Shown: positions 36,171-45,979, numbered from the stretch's first letter. The stretch is DNA of 60,602 bases from Bordetella sp. (GCA_017308115.1 JAFKFS010000019.1:1-60602), one strand, 5' to 3'. Notes: generated by a model from the letters alone, not told the origin. Translations and numbers: made by a program.

Positions 36171-37296
36171 AGGAACCGCCTCCGCCCACGGCAGCACCAC
36201 TCCCGCCAAGGCCGATCTTGGCCGGAGCGCCGCTCGCTGCGAGGCTGGGCCCCAGAACGGTCAGGTTGAACTGGACATGGGCCGGCTTGTCGGTGGCGTC
36301 GTTGCCGCCGGTGCACCTGAAACGCGCCTTGACCTCATCGTCGATGGTCCCCCCGTTCGCCAGAATACGCAGATAGCGCTGCTTGGCATGCCAGGACGGC
36401 GGCGTATTGCCGCCGCGAACGACGCGGCGAGTGCTGGCGACCACGAAGCCCTTGCCCTGCTGTTCACCCAATGCCTTCAGCGCTTCAGAGGACTCTTCGA
36501 ACTCCTCGTCCACACAACCGCCATTCCACACACGACCGATCGAGCGCCTTGAGCAGTGGTGCGGGGCCACAAGAACATGCCACGCCAGGTGATCGGGATT
36601 CTTGGCGTGAACTTCTTTCTCCAGCCGCTCGAGAACCTCGACCGAGGTGTCGCCGAGGATCAGGAATTGGTTGATCCCCCAGTTGCGCTTGATCGTCCAC
36701 TGGATCACCAAACTGGTTGGGTTCGATGACGTGGGCGGGCACCCTTCCGGCGCCTTGGCGATATCCCATTCCGCCGGGGTCGGAGCCAGAAGGCGCCAGC
36801 TGAACCCCGTTGCCAGTTCACCACTCACGTGAGTGGTGGTGTCCATGACGACCAGGCGATTGCCGGCCCGAGACGCCTCAGCCGTACCCTGGAGCCGCTG
36901 GCGACGCTTGATCTCATCCACCAACGGTTTGGCTTGGTCCGTCACATAGTGAGGATTAGCCCCGTAGGGCGAGCACCAGATTTCATCGACGATGATCTTC
37001 GGCTCATCGTCCTCAGGGTCCGGGTCCCAGTCGTCGGGATGTCCGCAATGAAAGATCTCACAGAAGCCGCCGACATGATCCTTGTCCGGGTGCGTGGACA
37101 CGAAGACGTCAAGGTGGTGGTCGCCACACGCCTTGCGAATGTCGGGAGCGAAATCCGGCACGTCGTCGTTACCCGTATCTTGGGCTTGACCGCGACGATA
37201 GTGAATGTCGGTCATCACCACCTTGCTGTGCGCTTCCAGCATGATCGCGTCGCCGCAACCGGCCGCGAAAACGGTCGCTTTGAAATCTCCCCTCAT
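36163..37296 (-). CDS. Metallo-beta-lactamase-fold hydrolase with Gly-rich C-terminal tail
   Basis: A 377-residue cytoplasmic protein of the ComEC/RNase Z-like MBL superfamily. VSTHPDKDHVGG is the HxDxDH-type metal motif, a downstream Asp is in FLILGDTS, and VLVAPHHCS supplies a further His. It ends in GLGGSGAAVGGGGSYG, a flexible Gly-rich tail unlike the folded part. A strong AGGGAGG ribosome site lies seven bases before the ATG. It overlaps the next gene by eight bases, so the MBL protein and the E2-E1-JAB protein are made together. Substrate could be nucleic acid, a nucleotide or a modified protein. Confidence 0.85.
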   Translation of the reverse strand: MRGDFKATVFAAGCGDAIMLEAHSKVVMTDIHYRRGQAQDTGNDDVPDFAPDIRKACGDHHLDVFVSTHPDKDHVGGFCEIFHCGHPDDWDPDPEDDEPKIIVDEIWCSPYGANPHYVTDQAKPLVDEIKRRQRLQGTAEASRAGNRLVVMDTTTHVSGELATGFSWRLLAPTPAEWDIAKAPEGCPPTSSNPTSLVIQWTIKRNWGINQFLILGDTSVEVLERLEKEVHAKNPDHLAWHVLVAPHHCSRRSIGRVWNGGCVDEEFEESSEALKALGEQQGKGFVVASTRRVVRGGNTPPSWHAKQRYLRILANGGTIDDEVKARFRCTGGNDATDKPAHVQFNLTVLGPSLAASGAPAKIGLGGSGAAVGGGGSYG

Positions 37297-37376
37297 CGCG
37301 CGACCTCCCTAAAGCTCAGGCGTTTGCGGGTACGCGGGCGCCCGAAGGCGCCCGCGATTTGCTTCAGTTCAGTCAT
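37293..37376 (-). CDS. 27-residue ORF coupled to the MBL gene (candidate leader or microprotein)
   Basis: ATG at 37376, stop TGA overlapping the MBL start codon (ATGA, 37293-37296). The peptide begins MTELKQIAGAFGRPRTRK and ends FREVAR; it is basic. GGAGA lies five bases before its ATG, and it starts 11 bases after the stop of the YjzC-like gene. A strong UUCG hairpin (37333-37356) lies inside it, so ribosomes crossing this ORF could control access to the MBL ribosome site. Its ribosome site and exact stop-start overlap support translation; homology cannot be judged by eye. Confidence 0.45.
   Translation of the reverse strand: MTELKQIAGAFGRPRTRKRLSFREVAR
37333..37356 (-). promoter_or_regulatory. 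UUCG-capped hairpin in the operon leader of the MBL gene
   Basis: On the minus-strand transcript CGCGGGCGCC-TTCG-GGCGCCCGCG forms a perfect 10-bp stem with the very stable UUCG loop. No T-tract follows, so it is more likely an mRNA stability or attenuation element than a terminator. Confidence 0.6.
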
Positions 37377-37387
37377 GCCTGTCTCCG

Positions 37388-37573
37388 TCAGCGCGAGCTG
37401 TCAGGCGTGCGGCGCTCGCGCCGCCACGTCGAACCGGGCATTTGCGTCGGCGGCAGGGTCCGACCATCAGGCACTGTCGCCCAGTTGTCGTGCTTGCCGC
37501 CGCGCGGACCGACTTCGCGGTAGATACCGCCATCCTTGCCGGCGGATTCGCCGGGCTTCTTCTCGTTGCTCAT
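37388..37573 (-). CDS. YjzC-like small protein, first gene of the E2-E1-JAB operon
   Basis: A 61-residue hydrophilic protein: KPGESAGKDGGIYREVGPRGGK ... GRTLPPTQMPGSTWR. The pattern PGE-(S/K)-A-x-x-x-G-x-Y-x-x-V/I-GPRGGK ... LPPT-x-x-PG resembles the small YjzC-type proteins found scattered in bacteria, whose role is unknown. It has no signal peptide or helix. It precedes the 27-residue ORF and the MBL gene in the same direction. A binding partner or substrate of the conjugation protein is possible, but it lacks a C-terminal Gly. Real gene status rests on the conserved pattern. Confidence 0.65.
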   Translation of the reverse strand: MSNEKKPGESAGKDGGIYREVGPRGGKHDNWATVPDGRTLPPTQMPGSTWRRERRTPDSSR

Positions 37574-37715
37574 TCTCTTACTCGGTTTGAGCAGACGACC
37601 TTGAAAGCCGAAGGACGAGCCGTTACTCCGTTTTTTGCTGAGGTGGAGTTTCTGGCTTCATCTACCGGCGCCGCCCTGGCCGTCTGCGGTTGGGTGTGGG
37701 CGTCACGTAACTTCA

Positions 37716-37743
37716 AGGGCGGGCCTTCGGGCTCGCCCTTTTT
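37716..37743 (+). terminator. Intrinsic terminator upstream of the S/M pair
   Basis: AAGGGCG and CGCCCTT with an inner GCC-TTCG-GGC helix, then TTTTT on the plus strand. No rightward gene precedes it within the region, so it may insulate the S/M pair from read-through or be a relic of a lost gene. Confidence 0.65.
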
Positions 37744-37799
37744 CATTTCCGGCCTTGCGCGACCGGTAGTCGCAACTCTCCCTTTGGTTAAAGCGGGAG

Positions 37800-37841
37800 A
37801 TGTAAGTAGGAGCGAGGCTTTGCAATGTCAATGTAAGTAGG
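37800..37841 (+). promoter_or_regulatory. Direct repeat ATGTAAGTAGG, candidate operator
   Basis: Two exact copies of ATGTAAGTAGG at 37800-37810 and 37831-37841, 31 bp apart (about three helical turns), 41-82 bp before the start of the specificity gene. The same-face spacing suits a regulator dimer or pair. No regulator gene is adjacent. Confidence 0.45.
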
Positions 37842-37881
37842 TTATTCGCGATGATAATTGTTGCGTATGTGAGGTACGAAA

Positions 37882-38454
37882 TTGCTCCTCTCTGAAATTG
37901 CTGAAGTTTTTTCTGGGCGTCCGCCACAGAAGGTCGACGAAGGGGCAGCGACGACCGAAGTTCCGATTGTTGCGATGAGGGACGTGGGGGTGCGAATCGC
38001 CCCGCGGGACGTTTTGGAAACAGTGGAAGTGGGCGGCGACCCCGATCCAAAGCGGCGCCTTCAAGCCGGCGACATCCTCGTCACCAGTCGGGGGCGGGTG
38101 CGGGCGGCTGTCGCCAAAGATGAACATGTCGATGTCCTAGTGGGGCCCAATCTCATGCTGATCCGGCCGATTGGCGATTATCCCTCATCTCTTCTCGCCG
38201 CCTTCCTCCGCCATCCAGCGATCGAAGCTCGCCTGCTCGACCTGACCGCGACTTCCGGAACACCGGGCTTCACCATGGATGACATCAGGTCTCTGGAGCT
38301 TGAACCCGTGACGGCCGAACGGGCTAAGCAGCTCGCCGAACTTGTCGAGGAAACGGATGCCTATGTGCGCGAAATCCAGGTGGGCGCCGGCCGCCTGAAC
38401 GCCGCCGCCGTAGAAGCCGTGTTTTCGCATCTGGACGTCGAGCCGACGTCGTGA
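37882..38454 (+). CDS. Single-TRD HsdS-like specificity protein
   Basis: A 190-residue protein beginning MLLSEIAEVFSGRPPQKV, the usual start of a type I target-recognition domain (L-x-E-I/V-A-x-x-x-x-G). It continues with LQAGDILVTSRGRV, LIRPIGDYPSSLLAAFLRHP and GFTMDDIRSLELEPVTAERAKQLAELVEETDAY, ending in one coiled-coil helix. Only one recognition domain is present, half of a normal HsdS, so it should dimerise or read a half-site. The start is TTG with GAGG seven bases upstream; no other start fits since TGA precedes at 37870. GTGA overlap with the methylase. Confidence 0.8.
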   Translation: MLLSEIAEVFSGRPPQKVDEGAATTEVPIVAMRDVGVRIAPRDVLETVEVGGDPDPKRRLQAGDILVTSRGRVRAAVAKDEHVDVLVGPNLMLIRPIGDYPSSLLAAFLRHPAIEARLLDLTATSGTPGFTMDDIRSLELEPVTAERAKQLAELVEETDAYVREIQVGAGRLNAAAVEAVFSHLDVEPTS

Positions 38455-39746
38455 CTGATACAGCCACATCAACTTTCGATTTCAGACCCGCCACCGCCGC
38501 TTTCGAGCGCATGCTCGTGAGGCTTCGCGCCGTCGATCACTTCGCCATAGGTAGACGTGTCCTCACACTGGTAGCGTTAGCGCGCTACAACACGGTGATG
38601 GCCATGGTGCTGCGTGGCGTCGCCGGGTCGGGATCGGACACCGCACGTCATTTGGTTATTCGCCAAATTCTCGAACAACCGATCGATGCGCCGGCCGCCG
38701 TTAAAGAAGCGTTCCAGTCAGTTCTCATTCCAGACGTGATGCAAAGTCGTTGGGAACAGGGTGTCGACTACGCTGCGGCCATCTTGACGGAATTGCCTCT
38801 GTCGGTTCCGGATCGCCATTTCGGAGAATGGTTCAGCGAGAGACTGGACCAGATTGTAAGCGCCGGCCCCTTGGCTCCAGAAGTGAGCACGCCTCTCTAC
38901 CTGGCAGAGTTCATGGTACAGCTCGCCAGCATCAAGCCTGGCCAATACGTCTTTGACCCTTGCTGTGGGCAAGGCGGACTTCTCGCTGAGGCGTGGAAAC
39001 GTGAACCAAGTGCAGCGTTGCGTGGCTCGGACATTCACCCGATTTCCGCCGCCCTGGCCCAGCTTCGTTTCGCGCTGCTTCAGGTTCCAGCCATCATCCA
39101 GCGAGAAGATTCTCTCCTGGAACTGCAGCTGGAACAGTTTGACCGCGTCCTGTGCGACCCGCCGCTAGGATTCTATGGTGAGTTTGCGGGTCAGCGGAGC
39201 GCCGACACCAAACGATTGGAGACTCTCTTCCTGGAGCGTTCAGTTGACGCCCTCGCGCCAGGCGGGCGTGCCGTTGTATTGGTCACCCAAGCTGTTCTCG
39301 CACGTCGAGGCGCTGAGCAGATACTGCGTAATCGCATTCTGGAAGCGGGTCTGCTTGAAGCCGTGATCGCGCTGCCGGCGAGCGCCGTGCCCAGGGCCTC
39401 AGTAGATATGGCGATACTGATCCTGTCGCGGAACGAGGCGAATACTGCTGTCCGCATGTTTGATGGCGGGCTGGTCGCAAGTACGCGCGCGGTGCGAGGT
39501 GGACATGTGTTCGCCGCCATTCGTTCGATCTTCGAGGCTGGGGATTCTGATGGGTGCCGCAGCGTTGACTACGCGAACTTACGAGAGGCGGACGGTTGGA
39601 TTCCGCGGCGTTACATCGCCCCCCCCGTCAAGGGACGGGATCCCTCGCTTTTGCGAACCGAGGCTCACGCCTACCTTGAACGGGCCGCTGAGCGTCTTCC
39701 TCGGATTCTGGCGTTGTTCGATGAAGTCCTTCCGAAAGACACTTAG
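38451..39746 (+). CDS. Short type I-like N6-adenine DNA methylase
   Basis: A 431-residue methylase partner of the single-TRD protein. STPLYLAEFMVQLASIKPGQYVFDPCCGQGGLLAEA is split here only by motif: the SAM site is VFDPCCGQGGL (167-177), RGSDIHP follows, and motif IV is CDPPLGFYG (235-243), with D in place of the usual N of NPPF. N-terminal helical domain about 1-140. No nuclease or helicase gene accompanies the pair. It may be a stand-alone modification system, an antirestriction methylase, or a part of the neighbouring defence operon. Confidence 0.82.
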   Translation: MTDTATSTFDFRPATAAFERMLVRLRAVDHFAIGRRVLTLVALARYNTVMAMVLRGVAGSGSDTARHLVIRQILEQPIDAPAAVKEAFQSVLIPDVMQSRWEQGVDYAAAILTELPLSVPDRHFGEWFSERLDQIVSAGPLAPEVSTPLYLAEFMVQLASIKPGQYVFDPCCGQGGLLAEAWKREPSAALRGSDIHPISAALAQLRFALLQVPAIIQREDSLLELQLEQFDRVLCDPPLGFYGEFAGQRSADTKRLETLFLERSVDALAPGGRAVVLVTQAVLARRGAEQILRNRILEAGLLEAVIALPASAVPRASVDMAILILSRNEANTAVRMFDGGLVASTRAVRGGHVFAAIRSIFEAGDSDGCRSVDYANLREADGWIPRRYIAPPVKGRDPSLLRTEAHAYLERAAERLPRILALFDEVLPKDT

Positions 39747-39902
39747 CGCCCAAGCTATTCCCATCGCCCTACAGCCAGATCATTTCTCAACGTAGGCGGA
39801 CGCCTGTGAGCCTCTCTACCGGCAATGAATGTCCGCAAATGGCACTTGTGAGCCTCTGACGGCACAGGCCTTCAATCGCGTTTCGGGGCTGCTTTGACGC
39901 AG

Positions 39903-39926
39903 GAAGGCCAGCATATGCTGGCCTTC
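39903..39926. terminator. 24-bp perfect palindrome, possible terminator
   Basis: GAAGGCCAGCAT-ATGCTGGCCTTC, symmetric about ATAT. It lies 157 bp after the methylase stop. It can form an 11-12-bp hairpin but has no T-tract; a dyad protein-binding site is equally possible. Confidence 0.4.
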
Positions 39927-40017
39927 GGTCACGCTTCTCGATTGGATGGCGGAAGGCAACCGCTCGTCACCTGAAGGATCAGAGCCTGATCGCCCGCATT
40001 GGGTGGCCTGCGGAAGA

Positions 40018-40071
40018 TTCCCATCAATTATGAGCTGGTTCTCACTAATTGTGGCTCAGTTCTCATTAATT
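40018..40071 (-). repeat. Phased 21-bp repeats, right end of island or IS21-like terminus
   Basis: TTCCCATCAATT (40018), TTCTCACTAATT (40039) and TTCTCATTAATT (40060) recur every 21 bp, separated by GTGGCTCAG-like spacers. Read on the minus strand the core is AATTnnTGAGAAC, the same core as the left-end repeats but inverted. Multi-repeat ends with GGCTCAGTTCTC are also known from IS21-family elements, so an insertion-sequence remnant is the alternative. Confidence 0.55.
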
Positions 40072-40100
40072 GAGACCCGGACCACCTGATCGATAATGGT

Positions 40101-42931
<2,831 letters not shown>

Positions 42932-44131
42932 TCAAGGGGAGAAGGGTTTAGGCGCGCTAACGCCTTCGGCTGCTTGAACGCCGTCTCCCTCAAGGGGAGC
43001 GGGGGAAGACAGCCCGCCGCCCTCCACCGCCACGAACTGCGCCCGGCCTTCCAGCGCCGCGAACAGCCCCCGCTCCGTCCCGGTCATGAAGGCCTGCAGC
43101 TTCAGCGCCTCGATCTCGTCGAACAGGGCGGCGCGGCGGGCCTCGTCCAGGTGGGCGGGCGCCTCGTCCAGCAGCAGGATCGGCCGCGCCGGCTGATCCG
43201 CCAGGCGCGCCACCTGGGCCAGGATCAGATTCAGCACCAGGGCCTTCTGTTCGCCGGACGAGCCTTCGGCGGCGGGCCGGTTCTTCTCGCGGTGCAGGGC
43301 CGTCAGGTCCGAGCGGTGCGGCCCGAACAGGCTGCGCCCCGCCGCCGCGTCGCGGGCCCGCGCCCGCACGAAGCCCTCGCCCAGCGCCTCCACGATGTCC
43401 GCCTCGTCCGCGCCCGCCGCCGCCATCGCCTCGGCCGTCCCGGCCAGCCCCAGATCGGCTTGAGGGAAGGGGCGATCGGCGCGAGCGTCGATCCCCGCCT
43501 GAAGCGCCTTCAGCGCGGCGGCGCGCGCCACGGCCGCCCGCGCCCCGCTCTCGGCCAGCCGGGCCTCCAGGGCGTCCAGCCACAGGGGGTCGGGCGGGCG
43601 TGTCTCGTCGGTCAGCAGGCGCAGCCGCTCGCGCAGGGCCTTTTCATAGGTCGAGACGACAGCGGCGTGGTCAGGATGGGCGGCGAAAACCAGCCGGTCG
43701 AAGAAACGCAGCCGCTCGGCCCGCGCGTCCGAGAACAGCCGATCCTGCTCGGGCGTGGCCCAGACCGGGCGCAGATGATCCAGCAGCCGTCCCGGCGGCG
43801 CCGTCTCGCCGTCGATGCGCACGATGCGTCGCGCCGAAGGGCCCATCGTCTGGACGCCGGTGCCGAGGCGAACCTCGTCGCCGTCCGGCCCTTCAAGCGT
43901 CGCCGCCACGGCCCAGGGCCGCCCGACCGCCTCGCCCGGCTCGCGCCGCCCCATCTCGGCCGCCGTCGCCCCGCGCAGCCCCTTGCCGGGGGTCAGCAGG
44001 CTGACGGCTTCCAGAAGGTTGGTCTTGCCCGCCCCGTTCGGCCCATGCAGCACCACCGTCCCGCCGGAAACCGGCAGGGTCGCGCCCGCATAGGAGCGGA
44101 AGTCGGTGAGGGCGAGGGAGGTGAGGCTCAA
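42932..44131 (-). CDS. recF: DNA replication/repair protein RecF, C-terminus made of repeat DNA
   Basis: A 399-residue SMC-like ATPase that helps load RecA at gaps. Walker A is [16 protein letters not shown], the ABC signature region is [17 protein letters not shown], Walker B is [13 protein letters not shown], and [12 protein letters not shown] follows. The natural end of the family is around [10 protein letters not shown]; the last 20-odd residues ([16 protein letters not shown]...) are encoded by the 58-bp intergenic repeat, which has replaced the original stop region. Confidence 0.94.
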   Translation of the reverse strand: MSLTSLALTDFRSYAGATLPVSGGTVVLHGPNGAGKTNLLEAVSLLTPGKGLRGATAAEMGRREPGEAVGRPWAVAATLEGPDGDEVRLGTGVQTMGPSARRIVRIDGETAPPGRLLDHLRPVWATPEQDRLFSDARAERLRFFDRLVFAAHPDHAAVVSTYEKALRERLRLLTDETRPPDPLWLDALEARLAESGARAAVARAAALKALQAGIDARADRPFPQADLGLAGTAEAMAAAGADEADIVEALGEGFVRARARDAAAGRSLFGPHRSDLTALHREKNRPAAEGSSGEQKALVLNLILAQVARLADQPARPILLLDEAPAHLDEARRAALFDEIEALKLQAFMTGTERGLFAALEGRAQFVAVEGGGLSSPAPLEGDGVQAAEGVSAPKPFSP

Positions 44132-44138
44132 TCTATCC

Positions 44139-44524
44139 GCTCATCCCGGCGGACGCCGGGACCCAGTGCTTTGGCCGCAAGCGGCGCGGTTCAAAGGAGC
44201 GTCTCGAACAGATCAGCCCATTCAGGGTTCATACGCTCGATCAGGTCCAGCTTCCACTCGCGCCGCCATTCCTTGATGCGCCGCTCCCGAACAAAGGCGG
44301 CCTCTCGAGAGTCATGGACTTCGTACCAGACCAGGCGGGAAACGGCGTATCTTTCAGTAAACCCGCCGCGCAGTTTTTCACGATGCTCCGCCACCCGTTT
44401 CAGCAGGTCGTCGGTCGAGCCGGTGTAGAGCGTGCCGTTGCGGCGGCTGGCCAGGATGTAGACGTAGAACATCCGACCGACCGCCCCTGGCTCTCACTCG
44501 GTCCCGGCGTCCGCCGGGATGAGC
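44139..44524. mobile_element. Palindromic repeat element carrying a GIY-YIG gene
   Basis: Left arm from 44139 (GCTCATCCCGGCGGACGCCG, then GGACCCAGTGCTTTGGCCGC) and right arm ending at 44524 (GGCTCTCACTCGGTCCCGGC, then GTCCGCCGGGATGAGC). The arms are inverted copies and match both arms of the empty 90-bp element at 10591-10680, including loop edges CTTTGGC and GGCTCTCACT. The GIY-YIG gene fills the loop. Confidence 0.65.
44191..44472 (-). CDS. GIY-YIG nuclease superfamily protein
   Basis: A 93-residue single-domain GIY-YIG protein: YVYILASRRNGTLYTGSTDDLLKRV is split by family positions, with YVYI for the GIY strand and LYTGST for the YIG strand; Arg in RVAEHREK, Glu in FVRERRIKEWRREWK complete the active site. 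Length is that of the YhbQ/UvrC-like small nucleases. It lies wholly within a palindromic repeat element and may help move or maintain it; a role in repair is the alternative. Confidence 0.85.
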   Translation of the reverse strand: MFYVYILASRRNGTLYTGSTDDLLKRVAEHREKLRGGFTERYAVSRLVWYEVHDSREAAFVRERRIKEWRREWKLDLIERMNPEWADLFETLL

Positions 44525-44545
44525 GAGAAAAGCAGGCGCAAGACC

Positions 44546-45664
44546 CTACACCCGCAGCGGCATCAGCACGTACTGCACGCCCACGTCCGCCGGGTCGAGC
44601 ACCAGGGTCGGGCTGGCCGGGTCGGCGAACTTGAAGCAGGCGGTCTCGCCGGTGATCTGGCCGGCCACGTCCAGCAGGTAGCGGGCGTTGAAGCCGATCT
44701 CGAACGGCTCGTCGGAATAGCCGATCTCGACCTCTTCCTCGGCCTGGCCGGCCTCCATGTTGCGGACGGTCAGCTTCACCCGGTCGTTGTCGAAGGCCAG
44801 CTTCACCGAGCGGCTCTTCTCGGCCGAGATGGTGGCGACGCGGTCGACGGCCTTGGCGAACAGGCTGTTGTCGATGTCGGCCTGCTTGTCGTTGCCCTTG
44901 GGAATGACGCGCAGATAGTCGGGGAAGGCGCCGTCGATGACCTTTGAGGTCAGGCTGGCCTGGCCGAACTCGAAGCGGATCTTCTGGGCCGAGACCTGGA
45001 CCTCGACGGGCCCTGCGCCGTCGTCCAGCAGGCGGCGGACCTGATCCACCGTCTTGCGCGGCACGATGACGCCGGGGCCGCCCGCCGCGCCTTCGGGCGC
45101 CGGGGTCTCGGCCAGGGCCAGGCGGTGGCCGTCGGTGGCCACGGCGCGCAGCAGCGGAATGCCGCCGTCGGCCACGGTGTGCAGATAAAGGCCGTTCAGA
45201 TAGTAGCGCGTCTCCTCGGTCGAGACGGCGAAGCGCGTCTTGTCGATCAGGCGGGCCAGGTCTTCCTTGGGCAGGGTGTAGCGCGCGCCCGAGGCCTCGG
45301 TCGACATGACCGGGAAGTCGCCCGCCGGCAGCACCGGCAGGTTGAAGCGCGAGCGGCCCGCCGCCACCACCAGGCGCGGATCATCGCCCGAATAGGTCAG
45401 CGACACCTCGGCGCCGTCCGGCAGCTTGCGCACGATCTCATACAGGGTGTGGGCCGGGGCCGTGATCTGGCCCTCGACGTTCACCTGGGCCTCGGCCTCG
45501 TCGACCATCTCCATGTCCAGGTCGGTGGCGGCGAAGGACAGGCGGTCGCGCCCGGCGCTCAGCAGCACGTTGGACAGGATCGGAATGGTGTTGCGACGCT
45601 CGACCACGCTCTGGACGTGCCCCAGGGCCCGAAGAAGCGCGGAACGTTCGATGGTCAGCTGCAT
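44546..45664 (-). CDS. dnaN: DNA polymerase III beta sliding clamp
   Basis: A 372-residue clamp of three similar domains: it starts MQLTIERSALLRALGHVQSVVERRNTIPILSNVL, has the central FAVSTEETRYYLNGLYLH and RLALAETPAP, and ends with the conserved YVLMPLRV. It encircles DNA and tethers DNA polymerase III. Placed 315 bp downstream of dnaA with its own promoter space. Confidence 0.97.
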   Translation of the reverse strand: MQLTIERSALLRALGHVQSVVERRNTIPILSNVLLSAGRDRLSFAATDLDMEMVDEAEAQVNVEGQITAPAHTLYEIVRKLPDGAEVSLTYSGDDPRLVVAAGRSRFNLPVLPAGDFPVMSTEASGARYTLPKEDLARLIDKTRFAVSTEETRYYLNGLYLHTVADGGIPLLRAVATDGHRLALAETPAPEGAAGGPGVIVPRKTVDQVRRLLDDGAGPVEVQVSAQKIRFEFGQASLTSKVIDGAFPDYLRVIPKGNDKQADIDNSLFAKAVDRVATISAEKSRSVKLAFDNDRVKLTVRNMEAGQAEEEVEIGYSDEPFEIGFNARYLLDVAGQITGETACFKFADPASPTLVLDPADVGVQYVLMPLRV

Positions 45665-45979
45665 ATGGTCTCGCCCGGTCGCGACCCCGCCGAAGCGGCG
45701 TCGCCGTAAATATGGGCAGGAACACTAGCGCATTGAGCGCAAGGGGCAACGGCCAGAGGCGTCCGCGCGCCGTCTGCCCCCGATTTCCACAGGCCGGAGC
45801 CTCTGAAATCCGCTCATTCCGGCGCAGGCCGGAATCCAGATGCAAGCGTCGCGGCGGGCCATAGCGGCGAACCGGCGCCCTGCAACAAGATGGCGAGCCC
45901 TACAATCTGGGTCCCGGCCTTCGCCGGGAGGAGCGGCGGGAGGGAGGCCTAGCCCCGCAGCTTGCGCGTCGCCTTCCTT
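45665..45979. other. 315-bp dnaA-dnaN intergenic region
   Basis: Holds a third palindromic repeat element (45811-45935) and a duplicated copy of the dnaA 3' end (45949-45970). The dnaN promoter should lie in the remaining 145 bp next to dnaN; no consensus recognised. Confidence 0.6.
45811..45935. repeat. Palindromic repeat element, diverged empty form
   Basis: CGCTCATTCCGGCGCAGGCC at the left and CCCGGCCTTCGCCGGGAGGA at the right, in inverted orientation with AATCCAGAT/ATCTGGGT inner arms. It is related to, but diverged from, the elements at 10591 and 44139, and has no gene inside. Confidence 0.65.

Larger units (their letters stand above)
37574..37881. other. Divergent 308-bp intergenic region between the E2-E1-JAB operon and the S/M pair
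   Basis: Holds promoters for both directions. Features seen: a poly-T tract near 37631, an intrinsic terminator at 37716-37743 pointing right, and a direct repeat at 37800-37841. No additional gene recognised. Confidence 0.5.
39747..40100. other. 354-bp gene-free right boundary of the island
   Basis: No gene seen. Contains a direct repeat TGTGAGCCTCT (39805-39815, 39847-39857), a 24-bp perfect palindrome (39903-39926) and 21-bp phased repeats (40018-40071) before the gyrB stop. This is where the island rejoins the conserved chromosome. Confidence 0.55.

Noticed and set aside
33289-37573. Type II CBASS
   Set aside because: E1, E2 and JAB parts are present but no CD-NTase (no GS-x10+-DxD nucleotidyltransferase motif) was found in or next to the operon.
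37442-37840. Rightward 132-residue frame opposite the YjzC-like gene
   Set aside because: Antisense to a gene with a recognisable family pattern and lacking any motif of its own; it crosses a terminator hairpin.
18300-40100. Prophage
   Set aside because: No capsid, portal, terminase, tail, lysis or integrase genes; the gene content is transposition, restriction and conjugation-like enzymes.
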